Assembly: GCA_023432025.1 (NCBI GenBank)
Contig: JAEYVE010000267.1
Location: 1 to 6,478, forward strand
DNA from: Pseudomonadota bacterium
GTDB taxonomy: Bacteria > Myxococcota_A > Polyangia > Polyangiales > Polyangiaceae
Direction: 5' to 3'
Length of the DNA stretch: 6,478 nucleotides
Shown in pieces: positions 1 to 5,121 of the stretch. Each line of letters opens with the position of its first letter. Within the stretch, counting starts at the first letter, position 1. The notes under the pieces are model-generated. The model was not told the origin of the DNA. It did not search any database and worked only from the letters and a program-made list of their open reading frames with translations. The position numbers and the translations under genes are program-made.

Positions 1-1
1 C

Positions 2-679
2 CCGAGCACCCCCGTGCCTCCAGCCGAAGCGAAGCGCGACGAAAAGCGGCGCGCGCCGGCGTTGGTCGTCGGCGGCTTGGTCGTCGGCCTCGGCGTGGCG
101 TGGGCAGCCCGCGCGCTCTTGCAGAGCGAAAGCGCGCCTCCAGCGAGCGCCCCACCGCCCGACGCGACGGCGGCCCAACAAAGCTCGACCAAGGACACGG
201 CCATCTCCATCAACGACGTCGCCGTGACGGGAAACCAAGAGGTCGCCACAGGCAACGAGCTCGCCACCTGTGTGGCCGGATATCTGCCGCACGGAGATTT
301 CGAAACAGAGCGGGACCTCGCCTGGGTGTGCAGCGAAGTGGACGCTGCCCGAGGCTCGGGCAAGCTCGTGCAAAGCGGACAGGCCGGCTCCCAAGCGGTG
401 CGCTCGCTGAAAGCCATGGGGCCGCTCGCCCAGGTGGTCTTCGCCGCCGTACAAAAAGGCTGCTGTGAAGGCCCGGCTCAGCTCACGACGAGCGATGCGC
501 GCTGCGCGGCGCTGGGCCCCGCGCTCGCCGCTGCCGGCAAGGCCGTCGTGGATGGCGAAGCGCTCGGGAGTGCCCTGGCCAACGCAACCGAGCAGCTGAG
601 CTGCGGAGGCTCACCTGCGCCGTCGGCCGCGGAGCAGAAGACGTTTCAAGCGTACGTAGACGCGATTCGTCGGGAATAG
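2..679 (+). CDS. Unrecognised single-pass membrane protein with Cys-rich exported domain (5' partial)
   Basis: I do not recognise a family. The frame is open to the left edge of the window (codons from base 2 read P-S-T-P), so the gene probably starts upstream. A GTG at 14 is the only start-like codon before the membrane segment and lacks a visible ribosome binding site. Numbered from that GTG, residues 1-15 are charged and Pro-rich (KRDEKRR), 16-36 form one membrane helix, and 37-60 are an Ala/Pro/Ser linker. About 61-221 is a soluble domain with six cysteines (86, 106, 150, 151, 164, 197). An even number of cysteines outside a helix preceded by basic residues suggests an exported, disulfide-bonded domain. 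The Pro-rich stretch at the left edge suggests a linker from a larger N-terminal cytoplasmic domain. The TAG stop is 93 bases before moxR, with a likely promoter between, so it is probably not part of the Bat operon. Coding is secure; function is unknown. Confidence 0.75.
   Translation, partial: PSTPVPPAEAKRDEKRRAPALVVGGLVVGLGVAWAARALLQSESAPPASAPPPDATAAQQSSTKDTAISINDVAVTGNQEVATGNELATCVAGYLPHGDFETERDLAWVCSEVDAARGSGKLVQSGQAGSQAVRSLKAMGPLAQVVFAAVQKGCCEGPAQLTTSDARCAALGPALAAAGKAVVDGEALGSALANATEQLSCGGSPAPSAAEQKTFQAYVDAIRRE
62..88 (+). repeat. Short in-frame tandem repeat in a membrane-helix coding stretch
   Basis: The 12-mer TTGGTCGTCGGC occurs at 62-73 and again at 77-88, a period of 15 bases (five codons). 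It encodes LVVG-G-LVVG in the predicted membrane helix of the upstream protein. It is seen directly. It may be a small duplication or just biased codon choice for a repetitive hydrophobic segment. Confidence 0.6.
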
Positions 680-693
680 AGCGGGGCCGAGAA

Positions 694-723
694 TTGTCAC
701 CTCGCGACGCCGCGCGCTATATG
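694..723 (+). promoter_or_regulatory. Putative sigma-70-type promoter of the moxR-bat operon
   Basis: TTGTCA at 694-699 matches the -35 consensus at five of six positions. TATATG at 718-723 matches the -10 consensus at four of six, and the spacer is 18 bases. It lies in the only sizeable non-coding gap of the window, after the TAG at 679 and before the moxR start at 773. Transcription would start near 730 and leave a leader of about 40 bases. The AT-rich hexamers stand out in very GC-rich surroundings. This is a match by eye; an alternative sigma factor or regulator site cannot be excluded. Confidence 0.45.
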
Positions 724-729
724 CGGCGA

Positions 730-755
730 GCCCTTCGGGGCCGGCCCCAGGGGCC
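730..755 (+). promoter_or_regulatory. GC-rich leader with overlapping alternative hairpins before moxR
   Basis: Three structures overlap here. GCCC-TTCG-GGGC (730-741) is a short hairpin closed as C(UUCG)G, an exceptionally stable tetraloop. GGGGCCGGCCCC (737-748) is a perfect 12-base palindrome. GGCCC-CAG-GGGCC (743-755) is a 5-bp stem with a 3-base loop. They share bases and so cannot all form at once. They lie just downstream of the predicted transcription start and just upstream of the GGAG at 762-765. No T-run follows, so this is not a canonical intrinsic terminator. It could tune translation or stability of the operon mRNA, bind a dimeric protein as DNA, or simply reflect high GC. Confidence 0.4.
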
Positions 756-761
756 GCCGCT

Positions 762-765
762 GGAG
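762..765 (+). promoter_or_regulatory. Ribosome binding site of moxR
   Basis: GGAG lies 7 bases before the ATG at 773 and supports that start. Confidence 0.7.
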
Positions 766-772
766 TTTCGTA

Positions 773-1759
773 ATGCAAGACGTACGCGCCCTGAACGAAG
801 TAGTCGCCCAACACAGCGCCTTCGTGGACGACCTCACCGCCGAAATCGGCAAAGTCGTGGTCGGCCAAACCTACATGGTGGAGCGCATCCTCATCGGCCT
901 GCTCGCCGGAGGGCACGTGCTCTTGGAGGGCGTCCCCGGCCTAGCCAAGACGCTCACGGTGCGCACCGTGTGTGACGCCATTCAAGCGCAGTTCGCGCGG
1001 ATCCAGTTCACGCCGGATTTGCTGCCTGCGGACGTGGTGGGCACCACCATCTACAACCAAAAAACGGGCGAGTTTACGAGCAAGCTGGGGCCCATCTTCG
1101 CCAACCTCGTGCTCGCCGACGAAATCAATCGTGCCCCCGCCAAGGTGCAGAGCGCGCTGCTCGAGGCCATGCAAGAGCGACAGGTCACGCTGGCCGAAAA
1201 AACCTACGCGCTCCCCGATCCGTTCGTGGTGATGGCGACCCAAAACCCCATCGAGCAGGAAGGCACGTATCCCCTGCCCGAGGCGCAGCTGGATCGCTTC
1301 ATGCTCATGATCAAGGTCGGTTACCCGACGCGAGACGAGGAGCGCAAGGTGATGGACCGCATGACGGGCACGGCGCCGCTGCGCGCGCAGGCTCGCACCA
1401 CGCCGGAAGCGCTCAGCGAGGCGCGCCGCGTCGTGCGCGACATTTACGTCGACGATCGCGTGAAGGACTACATCGTCGACGTCGTCATCGCGACACGTGA
1501 GCCGGAAAACCGCGGCATGAAGGATCTCGCGCCGCTCATCGAATACGGCGCCAGCCCTCGCGCCAGCATCGCGCTGAATCTGGCCGCCCGCGCGCACGCC
1601 TTCTTGCGCCATCGCGGCTACGTCACCCCCGAGGACGTCAAGGCCATCGGCCCGGACGTGCTCAGGCATCGGGTGGTCTTGAGCTACGAGGCCGAAGCCG
1701 AAGAGGTCACCGCCGAGGACATCGTGCGGCGTGTGTTCGAGGTGGTCGAGGTCCCCTGA
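773..1759 (+). CDS. moxR: MoxR-family AAA+ ATPase
   Basis: This cytoplasmic AAA+ ATPase belongs to the MoxR family, whose members are thought to act as chaperone-like motors on VWA-domain partners. At 328 residues it has the usual family length. Visible motifs in order are Walker A GVPGLAKT (53-60), Walker B LVLADE (112-117) followed by INRAPAKVQSALLEAMQE, and sensor 1 Asn in ATQNP (N158). The segment EGTYPLPEAQLDRF (163-176) carries the likely arginine finger R175, and sensor 2 is in GASPRAS (R263). The C-terminal helical lid domain covers roughly 200-328. No motif is degraded, so it should hydrolyse ATP. The ATG at 773 has a GGAG 7 bases upstream. It is the first gene of the transcript, and the DUF58 start lies 13 bases after its TGA. 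Family assignment is very secure; the substrate cannot be read from sequence. Confidence 0.97.
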   Translation: MQDVRALNEVVAQHSAFVDDLTAEIGKVVVGQTYMVERILIGLLAGGHVLLEGVPGLAKTLTVRTVCDAIQAQFARIQFTPDLLPADVVGTTIYNQKTGEFTSKLGPIFANLVLADEINRAPAKVQSALLEAMQERQVTLAEKTYALPDPFVVMATQNPIEQEGTYPLPEAQLDRFMLMIKVGYPTRDEERKVMDRMTGTAPLRAQARTTPEALSEARRVVRDIYVDDRVKDYIVDVVIATREPENRGMKDLAPLIEYGASPRASIALNLAARAHAFLRHRGYVTPEDVKAIGPDVLRHRVVLSYEAEAEEVTAEDIVRRVFEVVEVP

Positions 1760-1760
1760 C

Positions 1761-1764
1761 GAGG
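1761..1764 (+). promoter_or_regulatory. Ribosome binding site deciding the DUF58 start
   Basis: GAGG lies 8 bases before the GTG at 1773, just after the moxR stop. It favours GTG 1773 over the in-frame ATG at 1731, which lies inside moxR. Confidence 0.6.
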
Positions 1765-1772
1765 CGCGCTCG

Positions 1773-2657
1773 GTGATTCCCAAAGAGCTGCTCGCCGCCC
1801 TACGCAAGATCCAGATCACGACGAATCGGCTCGCCAACGAGCAACAGCTCGCCGGCAACTACACGTCCGTGATCAAGGGTCAAGGCCTCGCCTTCAGCGA
1901 GGTGCGTCACTACCAGTATGGCGACGACGTGCGCGCCATCGACTGGAACGTGAGCGCGCGCATGAACGAGCCCTTCGTGAAGGTTTTCGTCGAAGAGCGG
2001 GAAATGACCGTGATGCTCCTGGTCGATCTCTCGGCCAGCCAGGGCTTCGGCACGCAGGGCATGACCAAGGCCCGCCTCGCCGCGGAGGTCGCGGCACTGT
2101 GCGCGTTCTCCGCGATTCGTCACGGTGACCGCGTCGGGCTGGTGCTCGCGACGGACCAGGTGGAAAAGCTCGTGCCGCCCAAGAAGGGCCAAAAGCACGG
2201 CATGCGCGTCGTGCGTGAAATCTTGGGCACCACGCCCTCCAGGCGCGGCACCGATCTCGGCGCCAGCTTGGAAACGCTGCTCCACGTGGCCAAGCGCCGC
2301 GCCGTGTCCTTTGTCATCAGCGACTTCTTCGCCGAGGGGTACGAGCGCACGCTGGCGCTCGCCGCCGCCAAACACGACGTCATTCCGCTGCTCCTCGTGG
2401 ACCCTCGAGACGAAGAGCTCGTGGACGTTGGTCTCGCCAGCTTCGAGGATTTCGAGACCGGCGAGACGATCGTCGTGGACACCTCGAGTCGAGCGGTGCG
2501 TGACAGCTACGCAAAGGCCATGCGCGACGCGCGCGAGGCGCGTGTCCGCACCTTCCGCAAGCTGGGCCTCGATCACGCCATCATCGAGACCCATCGACCC
2601 TACGTCGCGCCCCTGCGCGCGCTGTTCGCCCAACGGGCGCGCCGAGCCCCCCGATGA
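1773..2657 (+). CDS. DUF58 domain protein with VWA-like fold, MoxR partner
   Basis: This is a 294-residue soluble protein with no membrane segment or signal peptide, so probably cytoplasmic. The DUF58 signature is clear: GQGLAFSEVRHYQYGDD leads into VRAIDWNVSAR (to residue 63). A VWA-like domain follows, with a complete MIDAS-type set: DLSAS (85-89), a Thr in RGTDLG (T160) and an Asp in ISDFF (D184). I chose the GTG at 1773 because it follows a GAGG by 8 bases and gives the normal N-terminus MIPKELLAALRKIQI. The longer frame from ATG 1731 would overlap moxR and add 14 unconserved-looking residues. DUF58 genes next to moxR are the classic arrangement and are thought to encode MoxR clients or adaptors. 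The TGA overlaps the next gene's ATG in ATGA, suggesting translational coupling. Family secure; exact role inferred. Confidence 0.94.
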   Translation: MIPKELLAALRKIQITTNRLANEQQLAGNYTSVIKGQGLAFSEVRHYQYGDDVRAIDWNVSARMNEPFVKVFVEEREMTVMLLVDLSASQGFGTQGMTKARLAAEVAALCAFSAIRHGDRVGLVLATDQVEKLVPPKKGQKHGMRVVREILGTTPSRRGTDLGASLETLLHVAKRRAVSFVISDFFAEGYERTLALAAAKHDVIPLLLVDPRDEELVDVGLASFEDFETGETIVVDTSSRAVRDSYAKAMRDAREARVRTFRKLGLDHAIIETHRPYVAPLRALFAQRARRAPR

Positions 2658-3967
2658 GGCACGCTGCTCATTTTCCGGACTGGCCGGCCTCACGGGCCGC
2701 AGGTGGGCTTTCGAGTCGGGCGAGCATGCTCCCTCGTGCACCGAGCGCGCGATTCTTCGCCGTTTGCGCGCTCCTGGCCGCGGGCAGCGCCGCAACGCCG
2801 GACGCGCCCACGGATACCTCCGCGCCCCCTGCGGCCGCGCCGCCCGCCTCAGCGACGGTAGGCTCGCCCCCGAGCCACGGCGTGAGCGCTCACGCGCCGA
2901 GCGGCGCCGACGCGGCGCCGTCTGGCGGCTCCGCGGCGACGACTCCATCTGCTGCGCAAGCGCCTCCACCGGGCTCCTGTGTGGAACTGCTGCCGAGCGG
3001 TCGCGCTCGCCCCAAGGTCACGGAAACGTTTCCGGCGCGCGGGCTCGCTGGGTACGAAACACCGCTCGTCGTCGAAGTCGAGCACCTGCCCGGCGAGCGC
3101 TTGCTTCCGGGTGGCGTCCATTTGGAGGCCCAAAGCGACGAGGCAAAGCAGCTCGCGCAAGCGCACTTCGCGCTCCCCCACCCGTCGAGTGACGCCGCGC
3201 CACGCCTCGAGAGCGTCGAAGCAGGAGAGCTCGTGCGCTCCAAGCTGACGCTGCCTCTCGTGCCGCTCCCGACGGAGCCCGGGCGACGCGAGCTCACCCT
3301 GCCGTCCCTTCCCATCGCCATGGCCCGCGCCAGCGGCGAGGTGTTCATTCTGTGTACGCAGCCCCACGCGATCACGGTCGAAGACCCCATCGCCAACGAC
3401 CCAGATCCGACGCCTCGCACGAACCCCGCTCCCCGGCGGCAGCTTGAGGTCTGGCAAGCCGCCAAGACTGCGCTCGTCGTGGGCGCTCTAGCGCTCGTCG
3501 TGGGCGTGCTCTTCGCGTGGCTGCTGCTCCTCTGGCGAAAGCGGCCACGTCGCACCCCGCCGGCACCTCCACCTCGCCCTCCCTGGGAGGTGGCCGAAGA
3601 GTCTCTCCAAAACATCGAAAGCTCCGGCCTGATCCGCGCCGGCCAGCTCGACGAGCATTTCGATCGGGTTTCTCAGACCATCCGCAAGTATCTCGGGGAT
3701 CGCTACGGCTTCGATGGCCTCGAGAGCACGTCGCGCGAAGCCCTGCGTGTGTTGGACGCCGTGACCCCTCGAGTCAGTGAGCTCGGCCGCATCAAGAAGT
3801 TCCTCCAGCACGCGGATCTCGTGAAGTTCGCGCGGCTGACGCCGAGCGAAGAAGAGTGCGGCAAGTACCTCCAGGAGGCTCGCACCATCGTGACCCGCAC
3901 GCTGCCCCACGAGCTCGCTCGCGCGGAGGTAAGCGAGACGCCCGCCGGAACGGAGGGGGAGCCATGA
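2654..3967 (+). CDS. BatD/DUF4381-like membrane protein, exported N-terminus and cytoplasmic helical domain
   Basis: This 437-residue protein sits where Bat operons usually hold a DUF4381 gene. An N-terminal signal-like segment ends near SARFFAVCALLAAGSAA (to about residue 47). An Ala/Pro/Ser linker follows to about 105, then an exported domain (109-240) that resembles a BatD beta-domain. That domain contains two cysteines (109, 234) that could pair. One membrane helix covers 274-294, followed by basic RKRPRR and a Pro-rich hinge. The C-terminal helical domain (about 313-426) includes SQTIRKYLGDRYGFDGLEST and ADLVKFARLTP, a pattern typical of DUF4381 proteins and of BatD C-termini. The start is uncertain. 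ATG 2654 overlaps the DUF58 stop (ATGA) but has no clear ribosome binding site. ATG 2726 gives a textbook 22-residue signal peptide, and the intervening codons have lower third-position GC. BatD is normally longer, so this is a reduced or hybrid version. Coding secure, naming moderate. Confidence 0.85.
   Translation: MRHAAHFPDWPASRAAGGLSSRASMLPRAPSARFFAVCALLAAGSAATPDAPTDTSAPPAAAPPASATVGSPPSHGVSAHAPSGADAAPSGGSAATTPSAAQAPPPGSCVELLPSGRARPKVTETFPARGLAGYETPLVVEVEHLPGERLLPGGVHLEAQSDEAKQLAQAHFALPHPSSDAAPRLESVEAGELVRSKLTLPLVPLPTEPGRRELTLPSLPIAMARASGEVFILCTQPHAITVEDPIANDPDPTPRTNPAPRRQLEVWQAAKTALVVGALALVVGVLFAWLLLLWRKRPRRTPPAPPPRPPWEVAEESLQNIESSGLIRAGQLDEHFDRVSQTIRKYLGDRYGFDGLESTSREALRVLDAVTPRVSELGRIKKFLQHADLVKFARLTPSEEECGKYLQEARTIVTRTLPHELARAEVSETPAGTEGEP
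3470..3511 (+). repeat. 21-base in-frame tandem duplication in a membrane helix
   Basis: The 16-mer GCGCTCGTCGTGGGCG occurs at 3470-3485 and 3491-3506. The unit is 21 bases, giving two heptads, ALVVGAL and ALVVGVL, that make up most of the single membrane helix of the BatD-like protein. The 16 identical bases, synonymous positions included, suggest a real recent duplication rather than convergence. Confidence 0.7.
3952..3956 (+). promoter_or_regulatory. Ribosome binding site of batA
   Basis: GGAGG lies 7 bases before ATG 3964, inside the end of the upstream gene. It supports this start over the in-frame ATG at 3856. Confidence 0.75.
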
Positions 3968-5121
3968 GCCGTTCGGAGCGAAGCGCCCGCCTGGTGGTGG
4001 TCCTCATCACGCTCTTGCTGGCGCTCGCGCTGGGCGCCGCCTACCCGCTCCTTTCGCGTGGTCAGGATCTGGCGGTGGCCAAGTGGCAGGCACAGCCGTG
4101 GTTCTTTGCCCTCGCGCTCGTGCCGCTCGTGCTCTGGCGCAGTACGTTCGGCAGCGACCGACGCTCCGCTCACCTGCGCGTGGGTACGGTCGCGCCGTTG
4201 CTCGCCGGACCGCGCGGGCTCCGCGCGCGCTTGCGGGACGTGCCGGGGGTGCTTCGCGCCGTCGGGCTCACGTTCTGCATCTTGGCGCTCGCCCGGCCGG
4301 TGAGCACCATCACACCCGCCCACGTCGACGAAGAAGGCATCGATCTCGTCGTGGCGCTCGATCTCTCCGGTTCCATGGCGGCGGTCATGGAAAACCTCCC
4401 GCCCGAGCTCGAAAAGCTCACCACGGAGCGGGACCCCCGGGTGCTTCCGATGCGCGTCGAGGCGGCCAAGGCGGTGCTGCGTGACTTCATCTCTCGCCGC
4501 AAGTCGGACCGCATCGGCGTGGTGGTGTTCGCCAAAGACGCGTACGTGCTGTCGCCGCCCACGCTCGACTACCAGCTGCTCGACAACCTCGTCAGCCGCA
4601 TGCAGCTCGAAACCATCGACCCACACGGCACCGCCATCGGGGACGGCGTGGGCGTCGCCGTCGCGCGGCTTCGCAGAAGCCAAGCCAAGAGCAAGGCCAT
4701 CCTGCTCGTGACCGACGGAGACAACCAGGGAGGCCGCCTTTCGCCGGAGTACGCGTCCCACCTGGCCAGCAAGATTGGCGCGCGCATTTACACCGTCCAA
4801 ATCGGCGACGGTGAGGCCGCCAGAATTTTCCGCGGCTTCGATCTTCTGGGGCAGCCGCGCTACGAAGCCAAGGCCTATCCGACGAACCCAGCGCTCCTCG
4901 AGCAACTGGCGGAGTCCACCGGCGGCGCCATGTTCATCGCGAGCGACGCGCGGGAGCTGCAGGCCAGCTTCCACGACGCGCTCGACCGCATGGAAAAAAC
5001 GGCCTTCGAGGCCGCGCAAGCGACGTACGAGGAGCTCTTTCGTTACTTCTTGTTGCCGGGCGTGGTCCTGATCGCACTCGAGGCGCTGCTCTCCTCATTT
5101 TTGCTCAGGAGGTTTCCGTGA
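3964..5121 (+). CDS. batA: BatA-type membrane-anchored VWA protein
   Basis: This 385-residue protein has a VWA domain between membrane helices. Predicted helices are about 9-30, 46-59, 95-108 and 361-381. The Arg-rich loop at 60-94 is cytoplasmic by the positive-inside rule, so the VWA domain (about 127-330) faces the periplasm. The MIDAS is intact: DLSGS (133-137), T223 in GTAIGDG and D251 in VTDGDNQGG. LARPVS before the domain and the C-terminal helix followed by RRFP are typical of BatA. Two oddities: an extra N-terminal helix (9-30) precedes the usual two, and about 25 residues (139-163) separate the DLSGSM motif from RVEAAK, where BatB has about 8. The start at ATG 3964 overlaps the upstream stop (ATGA) and follows a GGAGG. 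MIDAS VWA domains bind a divalent cation and protein partners. The GTGA at its end couples it to batB. Confidence 0.93.
   Translation: MSRSERSARLVVVLITLLLALALGAAYPLLSRGQDLAVAKWQAQPWFFALALVPLVLWRSTFGSDRRSAHLRVGTVAPLLAGPRGLRARLRDVPGVLRAVGLTFCILALARPVSTITPAHVDEEGIDLVVALDLSGSMAAVMENLPPELEKLTTERDPRVLPMRVEAAKAVLRDFISRRKSDRIGVVVFAKDAYVLSPPTLDYQLLDNLVSRMQLETIDPHGTAIGDGVGVAVARLRRSQAKSKAILLVTDGDNQGGRLSPEYASHLASKIGARIYTVQIGDGEAARIFRGFDLLGQPRYEAKAYPTNPALLEQLAESTGGAMFIASDARELQASFHDALDRMEKTAFEAAQATYEELFRYFLLPGVVLIALEALLSSFLLRRFP
5107..5112 (+). promoter_or_regulatory. Strong ribosome binding site of batB
   Basis: A perfect AGGAGG lies 5 bases before GTG 5118, within the last codons of batA. It is the strongest in the operon and fixes the batB start at the GTGA overlap. 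Confidence 0.85.

Noticed and set aside
730..755. Intrinsic terminator for the upstream gene
   Set aside because: The hairpins are short and no T-run follows; the predicted transcription start lies at their left edge, so a leader structure is more likely.
1731..1772. ATG 1731 as DUF58 start
   Set aside because: It lies inside moxR without a ribosome binding site; GTG 1773 has GAGG and gives the expected N-terminus.
1800..2969. 389-residue open frame on the - strand opposite DUF58
   Set aside because: Same reason: a long antisense frame created by strong third-position GC bias, without family resemblance or a ribosome binding site.
2125..3192. 355-residue + strand open frame overlapping DUF58 and the BatD-like gene
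   Set aside because: It is in another frame of two real genes, is rich in Arg/Ser/Pro low-complexity sequence and has no domain.
3856..3963. Longer in-frame start for batA at ATG 3856
   Set aside because: It would overlap the upstream gene by more than 100 bases and add a His/Arg/Gly-rich tail. ATG 3964 has GGAGG at 7 bases and the ATGA overlap.
3703..5019. 438-residue open frame on the - strand opposite the BatD-like and batA genes
   Set aside because: It is antisense to two well-supported genes with intact motifs. Its His/Arg/Glu-rich composition is what high-GC antisense frames give, and it has no recognisable domain.
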